The notes: generated by a model from the letters alone, not told the origin. DNA of 64,000 nt from Bacillus piscicola (GCF_022458745.1 NZ_JAJJJF010000003.1:1-64000), one strand, 5' to 3'; numbered from the stretch's first letter, positions 28,045 through 37,559 are shown. A program made the numbers and translations.

Positions 28045-28419
28045 TCATTTCCATCGCGTGCGTAAGTATACGACGTTGCTTCCTTTTTTTAAGCGATAAG
28101 GTTGGAAATATCGCTCGAAAACAACTGTTAGCCCCCAATAAAGCAAGAGAATGAAAGGGAGCGGATATACGTATGCATACAATGATACAATCAACCAGCC
28201 TTTACTCAGCCCATCAAGCACCATACCGTGAAATACGATAGAAGTCGTACCGCACATCATAATAGTAAACATAATATTCGCAAAGTGAAAGACAGCATAA
28301 GGTTGTCTGTTATTTACTTCTTGTTCCAGCATCCATTTCATCGCCAAGGCGACAACGATCGTGATTGACGTAACAAGAAACGGGAGGCCAATAATAAACA
28401 GAACTTCTTTTACGATCAA
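28045..28419 (-). CDS. Integral membrane protein, unknown function
   Basis: A 124-residue hydrophobic protein with about three transmembrane helices (near residues 4-27, 42-63, 75-100) and a basic C-terminus (YRLKKGSNVVYLRTRWK). It is preceded by GGGAGAGGGAAG and uses a TTG start at 28419. It is 18 bases upstream of the RNase H gene on the same strand, so they are probably co-transcribed. I recognise no family. Confidence 0.6.
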   Translation of the reverse strand: MIVKEVLFIIGLPFLVTSITIVVALAMKWMLEQEVNNRQPYAVFHFANIMFTIMMCGTTSIVFHGMVLDGLSKGWLIVSLYAYVYPLPFILLLYWGLTVVFERYFQPYRLKKGSNVVYLRTRWK

Positions 28420-28477
28420 CTTCCCTCTCCCTCTCTTCTATGTATGTTAGCTTCTATTATAATACGATTACCAAAAA

Positions 28478-28514
28478 ATAAAAGAGAGCGTCTTTTTAAA
28501 GAGCTCTCTTTTTC
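28478..28514 (-). terminator. Terminator after the acidic lipoprotein gene
   Basis: AAAGAGAGC / GCTCTCTTT with T-rich flanks on both sides, six bases past the stop codon at 28520. Confidence 0.85.
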
Positions 28515-28519
28515 TAAAT

Positions 28520-28885
28520 TTATTTATTGTCATCTTCTAAACTTGGATCTACTTGATCATCACTTGCATCGTCGGCTTCATCTGTCATTCCATCTTGGTT
28601 CATGCCTTCCTGGTCTCCGCTGCCGGTACCGCTTTCTGTGTTCTCATCAAGCCCGGCGTCCCCGTTATTACCCCCCTCTGTCCCATTGTCCATATCCGTA
28701 TCTCCTTCTTCTGGAGCTGGGGTCGGACCTTCTTCATCTAGTCCTGGATTACCATCAATTGTCGGACCTTCATCCACCTCTGGATTTTCTTCCATATCTG
28801 GATTCGGCTCCTCATTTCCGCAAGCTGTTAAAATTCCCGTTGCCAAAAATCCACACAAAGCACTGTAGAGTAATTTTTTGTTCAT
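28520..28885 (-). CDS. Very acidic lipoprotein, unknown function
   Basis: The 121-residue product has a lipoprotein signal ending in the lipobox LTAC (Cys22). The remaining hundred residues are almost all Asp, Glu, Gly, Asn, Pro and Thr, with repeats such as EENPEVDEGPTIDGNPGLDEEGP. It is predicted to be disordered and surface exposed. Such composition is common in halophile surface proteins. No domain is recognised. AGGAGGCC precedes the ATG. Confidence 0.8.
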   Translation of the reverse strand: MNKKLLYSALCGFLATGILTACGNEEPNPDMEENPEVDEGPTIDGNPGLDEEGPTPAPEEGDTDMDNGTEGGNNGDAGLDENTESGTGSGDQEGMNQDGMTDEADDASDDQVDPSLEDDNK

Positions 28886-29006
28886 AATAGGCCTCCTTCT
28901 ATCGAAACAGTATAGATGCTGTATACCTTGTGATTTCCATTATCAAGTTTTTTTAAACAAACAGCGTTGAATTTATGTTATTTTACACAGTTTTTGTTAA
29001 TCACTC

Positions 29007-29039
29007 AAAAAAAATCCGCCCCATAATAAGGACGGATGT
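29007..29039 (-). terminator. Terminator of the antiporter gene
   Basis: On the minus strand ATCCGTCC pairs with GGCGGAT (one mismatch) and is followed by an eight-base T-run, just past the stop at 29047. Confidence 0.85.
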
Positions 29040-29046
29040 TTTTTTG

Positions 29047-30348
29047 TTAGAGGATAGAAGCTGCTAATAAACCAAATAAAAATAACGGAATATTGTAGTG
29101 GAGAAAGGTAGGGACGCATGTATCCCATATATGGTGATGACGCCCATCTGCTTTCAAACCGGACGTCGGTCCGAGTGTACTATCGGATGCCGGTGAACCT
29201 GCATCCCCCATTGCGCCGGCAGTTCCAATTAAGGCAATGGTTGCCAGCGGAGAAAAGCCGACACTCATACAAAAAGGAACAAAAAGTGCTGATAGAATAG
29301 GGACTGTGCCAAATGACGTTCCTATGCCGAGAGTTACAATAAGCCCGCAAAGTAACATTATTGCTGCCGTCCACACATTTGCCCCGCCGGATACTTGAAT
29401 GCCTTTTTCTACCATACTATCTACCGCACCTGTTTCCTGTAAAACGGTGGCGAATCCAGAAGCAATCAACATGACAAATGCGATCATTCCCATTAACTTC
29501 ACGCCGTCGTTCACCATCTCGTCACCGTGTCGGAACGGAACAACCCGGAGTAATAACATAAGAATAATACCAGTAAGTGCACCAAAAATGAGCGAATCCA
29601 TGGCAATCTGTGTGATAAGTGCAGCTAAAATCGCTACAATCGTAAGACCGTGTTTTCGTGTAAAACGAGCATTCATACCGGCGAATGCTTCATCCGTGTC
29701 ATCTGTGTCGATGTTTGGCAGCTCTCGCGGCTTGCGGTAAGTGATAAACACCGCTATCAAAAGACCAACAACCATTCCAATGCCTGGAAGTGCCATCGCT
29801 TTCCAAACGTCATAGACCGGCACTTCGAGGCCACTCAACGTCATTTCCTTAGCGATGGTGCTGTGATAAATAAAACCAAAGCCGATTGGAAGGGTGACAT
29901 AAGGTGTTTTTAACCCAAATGTTAAGGCGCACGCTACCGCTCTTCTATCAATCTTCAGCTGATCAAATAATTTCAACAGCGGTGGTATCAAAATAGGAAT
30001 GAAAGCAATGTGAACTGGAATGACATTTTGTGATAAACAGGCAACAGCTGCAATCGTCATAATTAAAAGACCACGTTTACCCTTTATGACTCTCAGTAAA
30101 AATGAAACTAATACCCCTGTAATACCTGAATACCCTATCATGACAGCAAAAACACCAAGAAGAATGTAGCTTAATGCCGTTTCAGCCTGACCTCCCATCC
30201 CAGAGATTAAGAGTTCGAGCGCTTCACTCCAGCCAAGCCCGGAAATAAGACCGGCAGTTATTCCTGCAGCCAGTACTGCGAGTACAACATTGACCCGTAA
30301 TAAACTAAGGATGATCATAATAATTACAGAACTTATAATAGCAACCAT
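29047..30348 (-). CDS. Na+/H+ antiporter family protein (NhaC-superfamily)
   Basis: A 433-residue membrane protein with about eleven helices. Segments such as GMGGQAETALSYILLGVFAVMI, LSQNVIPVHIAFIPILIPPLL and the C-terminal GTAGAMGDAGSPASDSTLGPT are typical of the NhaC-like Na_H_antiport_2 family. Expected to exchange Na+ for H+ (or an organic acid). AAGGAGAAAT precedes the ATG. One of three sodium/proton antiporter genes in this window. Confidence 0.85.
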   Translation of the reverse strand: MVAIISSVIIMIILSLLRVNVVLAVLAAGITAGLISGLGWSEALELLISGMGGQAETALSYILLGVFAVMIGYSGITGVLVSFLLRVIKGKRGLLIMTIAAVACLSQNVIPVHIAFIPILIPPLLKLFDQLKIDRRAVACALTFGLKTPYVTLPIGFGFIYHSTIAKEMTLSGLEVPVYDVWKAMALPGIGMVVGLLIAVFITYRKPRELPNIDTDDTDEAFAGMNARFTRKHGLTIVAILAALITQIAMDSLIFGALTGIILMLLLRVVPFRHGDEMVNDGVKLMGMIAFVMLIASGFATVLQETGAVDSMVEKGIQVSGGANVWTAAIMLLCGLIVTLGIGTSFGTVPILSALFVPFCMSVGFSPLATIALIGTAGAMGDAGSPASDSTLGPTSGLKADGRHHHIWDTCVPTFLHYNIPLFLFGLLAASIL

Positions 30349-30524
30349 TTTATTTCTCCTTTATTCATTCATCTCTCTACCATAATAAAGTATAAGGGCA
30401 CTGTAAGCCGGTTGCAATTACAAATCGTGCTTTTACGACACAATATAGCGAAAACTCGCTTCATCCTCTCTCCTATGGCATAATTTGATTAAAAGGCTTA
30501 TCAGCCGAACAGGAGGATAAAGAG

Positions 30525-31520
30525 ATGCGTTTTATCGATAATGAAGGGATCACAGACCCTCGTATAAATCTTGCTTTAGAGGAATTTGCTCTCCAGCACA
30601 TGGACCTTAATAAAGACGACACCTACCTTTTGTTCTATATAAATGAACCCTCGATTATAATCGGTAAGAATCAGAACACGGTGGAAGAAATAAACGTCGA
30701 CTACGTCGAAAAAAATAACATCCATGTCGTACGTCGTCTTTCAGGCGGTGGTGCTGTCTACCACGATATGGGCAACCTCAATTTCAGTTTTCTAACGAAG
30801 GATGATGGCGACAGTTTCCATAACTTTGCCAAGTTCACGCAACCAGTGATAAAAGCCCTGAACAGCATGGGTGTTCCTGCGAGGTTGTCTGGAAGAAATG
30901 ATATCGAAGTAGATGGTAAAAAAATTTCAGGTAATGCTCAATTTTCCTCCAAAGGCCGGATGTTCAGCCACGGTACATTAATGCTTGACTCAGAAATTGA
31001 GCATGTCGTCTCTGCTTTAAATGTAAAAGATGAGAAAATACGTTCAAAGGGCATTAAATCGATTAGAAGCCGTGTTGGCAACATTAACGACTACTTAGAT
31101 GAAAAACTGACCATTGATGATTTTAAAAATGTCCTTTTACGCTACATTTTCGCAGAGACTGATGAGATTTCCACATACATGCTGACTGACGCTGATTGGA
31201 AAAACGTCAAGGAAATCGCCGAAGAACGTTATAATAATTGGGAATGGAATTACGGCAAATCACCTTCGTTTGACATTAACCGTTCGCATAAATTTACAGC
31301 CGGCCTTATCGATATCCGTTTTAACGTGAAAAAAGGGTATATTCAAGATTGTAAAATATATGGAGACTTTTTCGGCACAAAAGAAGTGGAAGACATTGAA
31401 CAAGCATTAACGGGTACAAAATATGAAGCGGACGCGTTACGGAAAACGTTGCGTGCCTTTCCATTAAAAGACTATTTTGGCGCCGTGCAAGAAGAGGAGC
31501 TTTTAGAGTTGATTTATTAA
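30525..31520 (+). CDS. lplA: Lipoate--protein ligase
   Basis: Attaches lipoate, via lipoyl-AMP, to E2 and GcvH domains. The 331-residue protein has the N-terminal LplA domain with VRRLSGGGAVYHDMGNLNFSF and KISGNAQFSSKGRMFSHGTLM (lipoate site and catalytic lysine). The C-terminal accessory domain follows (from about 250). This is the two-domain LplJ form of Bacillus. GGAGG precedes the ATG. No clear promoter is seen. Confidence 0.93.
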   Translation: MRFIDNEGITDPRINLALEEFALQHMDLNKDDTYLLFYINEPSIIIGKNQNTVEEINVDYVEKNNIHVVRRLSGGGAVYHDMGNLNFSFLTKDDGDSFHNFAKFTQPVIKALNSMGVPARLSGRNDIEVDGKKISGNAQFSSKGRMFSHGTLMLDSEIEHVVSALNVKDEKIRSKGIKSIRSRVGNINDYLDEKLTIDDFKNVLLRYIFAETDEISTYMLTDADWKNVKEIAEERYNNWEWNYGKSPSFDINRSHKFTAGLIDIRFNVKKGYIQDCKIYGDFFGTKEVEDIEQALTGTKYEADALRKTLRAFPLKDYFGAVQEEELLELIY

Positions 31521-31833
31521 AAGCGAGATGCTGTTTTTTCCGCTCTTTATTGCTGTTTTATTACATTCTTTTACATTCCAATTAAAAACACCGGTGCGAA
31601 CATCTATTTGCAGTTATTAAGACTTGCAAATAAATAGGAGACACCAAACTTTATATCCAGAAAAGCGGCAGAGGATCGCAATATTTATAGGGATGAATAA
31701 CTTTCGTCTTACGTCTATTATCTTTATCTCTTCCTCACTAAAACATCTCTATATATTTAGACCCTTACTGCTTTCACCTGCACCTTTTAAAATAGCGGTT
31801 AGGATAAAATCGTGACAGAAAGGTGTGCGAGAT
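31521..31833 (+). other. Intergenic region upstream of mreBH
   Basis: No coding frame is supported in these 313 bases. An inverted repeat, CTATTTGCA (31610s) with TGCAAATA near 31625-31632, forms a hairpin without a T-run. A CACCTG/ACCTT stretch occurs near 31775. I looked for a SigI promoter, expected by analogy with B. subtilis mreBH, but found none I can defend. Confidence 0.4.
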
Positions 31834-32841
31834 ATGATCCCACATGCAGAGATTGGAATTGATCTAGGGACGGCAAACATTTTAGTTTATACAAAAGACA
31901 AAGGTATCGTGTTGAATGAACCCTCCGTTGTTGCGCTTAATACAACAACCGAGGAAGTTCTTGCTGTCGGCACAGAAGCCAAACTTATGGTTGGCAAAAC
32001 CCCCGGTGAAATTGTCGCCATGCGACCGTTAAAACAAGGCGTGATTGCCGATTATCATGTCACTTCAGCTATGTTACGGCAGATTATGAGAAAAATCAGC
32101 AAACAGGAAGGTTTTTCCATTCGTAAGCCTAAAGTGATTGTCTGTACCCCTTGTGGCTCAACAGCCGTAGAACGACGTGCTATTCGTGATGCGGTCATGA
32201 GCTGCGGAGCGAAAACAGTCCATCTGATCGAGGAACCGATCGCAGCCGCCATCGGTGCCGGTCTCCCCGTCGCAGAACCCCGAGCAAACGTAGTAGTTGA
32301 CATTGGTGGCGGAACTACGGAAGTGGGCATCATTTCTTATGGAGGGGTTGTCTCCTCACAGTCTATCCGCCGCGGCGGAGACAATTTAGATGAAAACATT
32401 ACCCATTACGTACGAAAGATGTACAACCTTCTAATTGGGGAGCGTACAGCAGAACATATTAAAATGGAGATTGGCAATGCTCTTCCCGAACATCGTGAGG
32501 AAACAATCGAAATACGCGGCCGGGATTTAGTGACAGGACTGCCGAAATCCTTAATGCTGCGCTCGAGCGAAATTCACGGAGCAATTACGGAATCGCTAGA
32601 TCACATTCTGGAAACAATCCGCAACACGCTAGAAACTTGCCCTCCAGAATTAAGTGGGGATATTGTCGATCAAGGAATTATTCTCACCGGTGGAGGCGCC
32701 TTGCTTCATGGCATGCAGGAATGGTTGAGTGAAAAAATAGTTGTTCCCGTCCATCTTGCCTCTAATCCGCTTGAAGCGGTGGCTGCCGGTACTGGAAAAT
32801 CCTTAGAAATCATCGATAAATTACAAAAAGCCTCGGTATAA
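31834..32841 (+). CDS. mreBH: Rod-shape actin homologue MreBH
   Basis: A 335-residue bacterial actin with [27 protein letters not shown] (phosphate 1), [15 protein letters not shown] (phosphate 2) and [14 protein letters not shown] (adenosine). It matches MreBH rather than MreB or Mbl in length and in the C-terminal EIIDKLQKA end. MreBH guides the LytE cell-wall hydrolase in B. subtilis. AAAGGTG sets the ATG at 31834; a GTG nine bases upstream lacks a site. Confidence 0.9.
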   Translation: MIPHAEIGIDLGTANILVYTKDKGIVLNEPSVVALNTTTEEVLAVGTEAKLMVGKTPGEIVAMRPLKQGVIADYHVTSAMLRQIMRKISKQEGFSIRKPKVIVCTPCGSTAVERRAIRDAVMSCGAKTVHLIEEPIAAAIGAGLPVAEPRANVVVDIGGGTTEVGIISYGGVVSSQSIRRGGDNLDENITHYVRKMYNLLIGERTAEHIKMEIGNALPEHREETIEIRGRDLVTGLPKSLMLRSSEIHGAITESLDHILETIRNTLETCPPELSGDIVDQGIILTGGGALLHGMQEWLSEKIVVPVHLASNPLEAVAAGTGKSLEIIDKLQKASV

Positions 32842-33044
32842 GATACAATAGCTGTGCCTTTCTCTAACATAAGTGCACAGCTCCTCTCTTTCATCGTAAA
32901 GCTAAACCTCTGCAAAATCCTTGTTGTATACTCCATTCAATCCCTTTACCGCTGTAAACATTAGTTCCCAGTCTATGAAAAGATTCTGTTACAATAATAA
33001 GCATAAAGTAAAATACGTAGTAGTACAAAAAAGCAGGTGAGACT

Positions 33045-33983
33045 TTGTTCGAAATAAAAACATACCCTGAATTCTCCTGGTCCTTGTCCAGGCACAAAAC
33101 CCTTACGCACTGCGCAAGGCAGTATGCCCATCAGTATTATACGGCTCATAATGGCTGGCTGAGGCAAGCATCGGAAACCAGCAAGCATGCTTACCGTTTG
33201 AAAAATATAACCAACTTAGAGATGTATTTCGGTTCTGCTGTGCACGCATTAATTGATAATATCATAGAGAATTATTTAGACACTGGCTACATTCCCAGCG
33301 AAAACGAATTGACTGAAAAAATTAGAGCAGATTTAAATCAAGGTTTCATTGAGGCTATAAAATATGGTGACAAATGGTTTCAGAAACCTAACAAGTCCAC
33401 GATGCTTCATGAATTATATTACGGAAACACAAAGAAACTTCCTGCTGATAAAATTGCTAAAATAAAAGAACGGCTGCAGGTCACAATGCCGCACTTTCTT
33501 AAGAGCAAGACTCTTAATGAATTTGCCTACAACGATAAAGTGGAATTTTTGGAGGCGGAGAAATTCCGTATTCTACACATCGGTAATGTAAAAGTTTATG
33601 TTGTGCTAGACTTACTATATCGTGACTTAAACCGAGACAAATGGGTTATTGTAGACTGGAAAACGGGAAAACAAACAGCAGAAGATCCTTACCAGCTGGC
33701 TCTATATGCCCTCTACCTTTTACAATCGTACCCCATCCCTTCGTACACGGACATCGTCATCCGCAATGAATACTTGGTGGAGGGAACGTCTATCGAGCAC
33801 CAGCTCGATCCTGTAGCTCTTGAAAAGGTCCAAGAACTCATCGGTTCAAGTGTTGAATGGATGAATGAGTATGTAGAAGACGTTCCGAGCAATCAACCAC
33901 TTCCTCTTGAATCGTTCCCTAAACGGGAAGATCAACGCGCTTGTCATTTTTGTAATTTTTATGAGTTATGCTTTCCTTCTTAG
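33045..33983 (+). CDS. Stand-alone PD-(D/E)XK nuclease with Fe-S cysteine pattern
   Basis: A 312-residue protein of the RecB/Cas4/AddB-type nuclease family. It has WSLSRHKTLTHCARQYAHQYY at the start (first cysteine). A GSAVHALID helix follows, then the catalytic D-x-K in VIVDWKTGKQ with the QLALYALYL helix, and three C-terminal cysteines in ACHFCNFYELC. Together the four cysteines match the Fe-S cluster of AddB and Cas4. No helicase domain and no CRISPR array are linked. It uses a TTG start after AGGTGA. Confidence 0.85.
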   Translation: MFEIKTYPEFSWSLSRHKTLTHCARQYAHQYYTAHNGWLRQASETSKHAYRLKNITNLEMYFGSAVHALIDNIIENYLDTGYIPSENELTEKIRADLNQGFIEAIKYGDKWFQKPNKSTMLHELYYGNTKKLPADKIAKIKERLQVTMPHFLKSKTLNEFAYNDKVEFLEAEKFRILHIGNVKVYVVLDLLYRDLNRDKWVIVDWKTGKQTAEDPYQLALYALYLLQSYPIPSYTDIVIRNEYLVEGTSIEHQLDPVALEKVQELIGSSVEWMNEYVEDVPSNQPLPLESFPKREDQRACHFCNFYELCFPS

Positions 33984-34069
33984 GTAATATTTCTGTGAAA
34001 ATAGGGAAGACTACAACGTATAAACAACATCTCTTAAACTATTGTTTTTTCGAAGTGAGGGGGGAGCTG

Positions 34070-35191
34070 GTGAAGAAAGAATCGGCTTGGAGATTAGTAA
34101 GATTATTTTTGGTTGTGCTACTTATCGGGGTCACAGTCTGGTTGACCATTGGCCTCTTTAAGCTGACTTACCCTTTCTGGATCGCTGCTTTTTTTGTGTG
34201 GATTTTAAAGCCCTTGTCGTCGTTGCTTAAGAATAAATTGAATTTTCCGTCCGGCTTAGCTGCTCTGACTTCTTTATTGATCAGCCTTTCTATTCTCGGC
34301 GGCGTTATTACGGGGTTAACTTTTTTGGTAATAAACGGCATTCACCGCTTTGCCGAAAAAGCCCCCTCATGGATGGAGAATTTCTTTTTAAACGTACAAC
34401 GATTTCTTAACGAATCAATCCTGCCTTTTTGGCGCAAAGTAAGCGGGGTAGCTGCGGACATCAGCGCCAATGAAGCGCTTTCTTTAGAAGACGGAATGGC
34501 ACAGATTGGCAGCCAGGTTGGTACTACGCTCAGCCAGTTCGCTCAGAAAATAGCAGACGGTCTTACTCAGGTAGTGCTGGGAGTACCTACGTTCCTCGTC
34601 GCCTTTCTGTTTATTTTACTCGCTATCTATTTTCTAGGGAAGGATTGGGACCACCTTTCACGTATTGTCCATAAGCACCTTCCGCTCCCAATCCACGAAA
34701 AATTAAAAGCGTTTCACCGCGCCATGTGGATGCGAGTATTTGGCTATTTTCGAGCACAATTTGTCCTGATGAGTGTTACTGGGATTATCGTCCTTATCGG
34801 TTTAGCGATTCTTCGTGTGAAAGGTGCCTTAACACTAGCAGTAATCGTTGGTATCGCCGAATTTCTCCCTTATCTAGGTACAGGAACAATATTGCTTCCC
34901 TGGGCTTTGTATATGCTCATCACTGGAAGCGTCGGTTTCGCCATTAGCCTGGTCGTTCTTTATGGGGTAACGATGATTGTCAGGCAGACGATCGAACCCA
35001 AAGTGCTGTCCTCCAGCATGAACCTAAACCCAATTGCCGTGCTCGTTTCTCTTTTCGCCGGCTTAAAATTTTTTGGAGCAGTCGGTTTGTTTTTAGGTCC
35101 AGCACTGCTTGTTTTTGTCGTCATTCTCATCGATATTGGGGTTTTTCAAGACATAAAGCAATTTGTAAAATATGGATTTCATGACGAATAG
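34070..35191 (+). CDS. AI-2E family transporter
   Basis: A 373-residue membrane protein with about eight helices and the C-terminal GIAEFLPYLGTGTILLPW and QTIEPKVLSSSMNLNP segments of the AI-2E/PerM family. Members include autoinducer exporters and Na+(Li+)/H+ antiporters described in halophiles, so substrate is open. It uses the GTG at 34070, set by GAGGGGGGAG; the frame to 33968 lacks a site. It ends in a terminator. Confidence 0.88.
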   Translation: MKKESAWRLVRLFLVVLLIGVTVWLTIGLFKLTYPFWIAAFFVWILKPLSSLLKNKLNFPSGLAALTSLLISLSILGGVITGLTFLVINGIHRFAEKAPSWMENFFLNVQRFLNESILPFWRKVSGVAADISANEALSLEDGMAQIGSQVGTTLSQFAQKIADGLTQVVLGVPTFLVAFLFILLAIYFLGKDWDHLSRIVHKHLPLPIHEKLKAFHRAMWMRVFGYFRAQFVLMSVTGIIVLIGLAILRVKGALTLAVIVGIAEFLPYLGTGTILLPWALYMLITGSVGFAISLVVLYGVTMIVRQTIEPKVLSSSMNLNPIAVLVSLFAGLKFFGAVGLFLGPALLVFVVILIDIGVFQDIKQFVKYGFHDE

Positions 35192-35217
35192 TCTGGCTGC
35201 GGCCAGGCTTTTTTTGT
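35189..35217 (+). terminator. Terminator after the AI-2E transporter gene
   Basis: GTCTGGC (35191-35197) / GCCAGGC (from 35202) with one G-T pair, followed by TTTTTTTG. Confidence 0.9.
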
Positions 35218-35536
35218 TGTTTTCTGTATAGATAACGCCGTTTTCACTGTCAAAAATTACATTATACCCGTAATTCCCTCTGTTCTTTATCATGAAAAGT
35301 CCATATCCCAATCGCGAGAAACTTACTAGAGCGGCCTTCACTTTCCACTCACTAACTCCCCAATAATCCGACTTTTTTCTCATAATATACGGAGCTTGTT
35401 ATAGGAACATTTCACCGATTACAGTTGTGTTTCAATTCATTTAAAAGCCCGATTTTTTATTGCTTTCTTCTTCCGCCCCTTGTTACGATGTGAATCGTCA
35501 CCGAGACAAATTACTTTTTAAAAAATGGAGGTCTGT

Positions 35537-36466
35537 ATGGTGAAATTCCAACCCAATCTACTAAAAAAAATCGGCATTCCTATGTTTGCAGCTGGTTTCG
35601 TTTTGTTCATGAGCCCAGACGGCACCAATGCCAATGAAGCTGAAGATACAGAAATATCGTTCGGGGATACAGGAGAGCAAGTCGAGGAGCTGCAGGAGTT
35701 ACTTCATGATAAGGGGCTCTTGGAAGAGGATAAAATCAGCGGTGATTATAAAGAGTCTACTAAAAAGGCAATTGAAGATTTTCAAGAAGAGCATCATCTA
35801 AACATAGATGGTATTGCCGGTCCGAACACAATTGGCGCGCTTGAAGTTTTGGAAAAAGGGGATGAAGGCGCACCAGTTCAATCCTTGCAAGAAAAACTGA
35901 ACGTTCTAGGATACTACGGCAAACAGCCTGACGGTATATTCGGACCTATCACATATGATGCAGTGATTAACTTTCAACGTTCTGCAAGCATTGCTGTAGA
36001 TGGCCTTGCCGGACCACAAACGTTCGGTGCCTTAGTAGAGGCTATCAACACTCCTGGAGCAAAATCCACAACTGCTAAGGAGCCAGCAGCACCTAAGCAG
36101 GAGACGAAAGCTGCAGCAAGTGCTCCGAAAACAGCTCCTGAAAAAGCAGAACGCCCGGATAGCAGCCAAGCCCAGGGACGTTCTCTACAAGTCAATGCTA
36201 CCGCCTATACTGCTGATTGCAACGGCTGTTCCGGCATTACCGCAACCGGTGTTAACCTAAACGCTAATCGACATGCAAAAGTCATTGCCGTCGATCCAAA
36301 CGTTATTCCTCTCGGTTCCAAAGTACATGTAGAAGGTTATGGAACTTATACAGCTGCGGATACAGGCGGCGCCATTAACGGGAACCGCATTGACATTCAT
36401 ATGCCTAGTAAAAGCCAGGCCTTAAACTTCGGACGTCGCAGTCTGCAAGTAACAATCTTAAATTAA
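35537..36466 (+). CDS. Secreted peptidoglycan-binding and 3D-domain protein
   Basis: A 309-residue exported protein. It has a signal helix (to about residue 30), two PG_binding_1 repeats (GDTGEQVEELQELLHDKG and GDEGAPVQSLQEKLNVLG) and a linker rich in Ala, Lys and Pro. The C-terminal 3D domain has its three aspartates in VIAVDPNVIPLG, AADTGG and IDIHMP. 3D proteins are related to resuscitation factors and lytic transglycosylases. GGAGG precedes the ATG at 35537. Confidence 0.9.
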   Translation: MVKFQPNLLKKIGIPMFAAGFVLFMSPDGTNANEAEDTEISFGDTGEQVEELQELLHDKGLLEEDKISGDYKESTKKAIEDFQEEHHLNIDGIAGPNTIGALEVLEKGDEGAPVQSLQEKLNVLGYYGKQPDGIFGPITYDAVINFQRSASIAVDGLAGPQTFGALVEAINTPGAKSTTAKEPAAPKQETKAAASAPKTAPEKAERPDSSQAQGRSLQVNATAYTADCNGCSGITATGVNLNANRHAKVIAVDPNVIPLGSKVHVEGYGTYTAADTGGAINGNRIDIHMPSKSQALNFGRRSLQVTILN

Positions 36467-36479
36467 ACGTTCATCAAAG

Positions 36480-36526
36480 AAGAGACAGTGATACTCCCAA
36501 GTAAACGGGGGCTGTCTCTTTTTTTA
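36480..36526 (+). terminator. Terminator of the 3D-domain protein gene
   Basis: AGAGACAG / CTGTCTCT with a seven-base T-run, 15 bases after the stop. Confidence 0.92.
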
Positions 36527-36593
36527 CCTTTTACATATCGCTTATGGTAAAATAGCACAATATGTTACAACTATGAATGAGGAGACAAACGGT

Positions 36594-37037
36594 ATGAACA
36601 TCAAAACTATCCTCCAGTCTCTTAAACCTAAACAGGTAGTGAAAAGCCTTCAGCAAAGACGTCTTCCGCTATTTCCTACAGAAGAGGCGGATCCTGAAGT
36701 TGCTTCCAGCCGCATGGAGCGAAAAAGGCAAGTAAAGGAATCCAAACTCGACAGATACATGTACCGGGCGTCTATCGTTGCTTTTTCTGTTATTTGTCTT
36801 ATGCTGAGTCTTATCCCCATCGTCTATTTCTTACCTTGGGAGAAGGCTGCTGAATGGCTTGTTTATCTGCTTTTAGTTGCGCTGTTTCTCTCGTTCACTC
36901 TATCTGCTGTAACCGTAAAAAAACAGTCGCGATACATTAAGCTTCCTCACATGTGGGGGATTATGCTATTTTCCATTTTTTTATTCAGTTTTTATTTATT
37001 TATCATGGTCTATTTTCGTTTCTTTTTAACAGCTTAG
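36594..37037 (+). CDS. Membrane protein with basic cytoplasmic N-terminus, unknown function
   Basis: A 147-residue protein with a charged, basic N-terminal third (LKPKQVVKSLQQRRLPLF) and three transmembrane helices (near 60-80, 88-107, 120-145). No family is recognised. GAGGAGA sets the ATG at 36594; the open frame starting at 36573 includes the ribosome site. It converges on a small minus-strand ORF, with their shared terminator between. Confidence 0.65.
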   Translation: MNIKTILQSLKPKQVVKSLQQRRLPLFPTEEADPEVASSRMERKRQVKESKLDRYMYRASIVAFSVICLMLSLIPIVYFLPWEKAAEWLVYLLLVALFLSFTLSAVTVKKQSRYIKLPHMWGIMLFSIFLFSFYLFIMVYFRFFLTA

Positions 37038-37046
37038 GCATAAAAA

Positions 37047-37073
37047 CGGACGGAGCCTGTTGGTCCCCGTCCC
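37047..37073 (-). terminator. Terminator for the 34-residue minus-strand ORF
   Basis: GGACGG (37048-37053) pairs with CCGTCC (37067-37072). On the minus strand the stem is followed by GTTTTTA, directly past the stop of the small ORF; on the plus strand there is no T-run. Confidence 0.7.
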
Positions 37074-37080
37074 CCTCTGT

Positions 37081-37185
37081 TTATCTATCCCTTGATGCCT
37101 GCTTTAACATCGTGACGGCCATCACGATACTTGCAAAAACAAGACCAAATGTTAAACCAAATGTCGCAATTAACTCTACAGCCAC
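37081..37185 (-). CDS. Small single-helix membrane peptide (34 aa)
   Basis: A GTG start at 37185 preceded by GGGAGGG opens a 34-codon frame reading (M)AVELIATFGLTFGLVFA, then SIVMAVTMLKQASRDR. This gives one clean transmembrane helix with a basic tail. The frame ends at TAA (37083-37081) just before a minus-strand terminator. Start site, helix and terminator together make it a likely gene, although it is too short for routine calling. Confidence 0.65.
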   Translation of the reverse strand: MAVELIATFGLTFGLVFASIVMAVTMLKQASRDR

Positions 37186-37379
37186 TGTCGATCCCTCCCC
37201 ATTTTAGGCTCGTTTTCCAGTGCTCATTTCTAGATGTAATATACATATATACTTCCCATTATCAGTCTATTCTAAACATATATTATTATTCGGAGGCTAA
37301 CGGATTGTGAAATGCATAAAGGTGTGATACGTTTTTTAGTAGAAGCACTGAACTGTAATAAACGAGGAGGGATGAAGGT

Positions 37380-37559
37380 TTGGAACGCTCTAAGATAGAA
37401 GAAGAGTTAACCATGTTAAAAGCAGATTATGTACGACTGCAAGGTGACGTGGAGAAACTTGAAACAGTCGGCGGTGACGCTTCGCCTGCCTTAAAACAAC
37501 TTGAAACAATTGAAGAAGAGATAAAAAACTTAAAAGCAAAGCTTCGGGAACACCACTAA
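37380..37559 (+). CDS. SE1832-family-like small coiled-coil protein
   Basis: A TTG start at 37380, with GAGGAGG nine bases upstream, opens a 59-residue, all-helical protein. Its heptad-like sequence is EEELTMLKADYVRLQGDVEK, then PALKQLETIEEEIKNLKAKL. The LK-DYVRLQGDLEKLE pattern matches the SE1832 family of small staphylococcal and Bacillus proteins as I remember it; function is unknown. The next gene starts 16 bases later. Confidence 0.7.
   Translation: MERSKIEEELTMLKADYVRLQGDVEKLETVGGDASPALKQLETIEEEIKNLKAKLREHH

Noticed and set aside
28444-28887. Two plus-strand frames opposite the acidic lipoprotein gene
   Set aside because: They arise from the repetitive GAA/GGA-rich codons of the lipoprotein read backwards; the minus frame has the lipobox and ribosome site.
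35093-35383. 96-codon open frame on the minus strand beginning MRKKSDYWGVSEWK
   Set aside because: It overlaps the end of the AI-2E transporter gene and its terminator, has no ribosome binding site, and resembles no family I know. At most it could be a decayed fragment.
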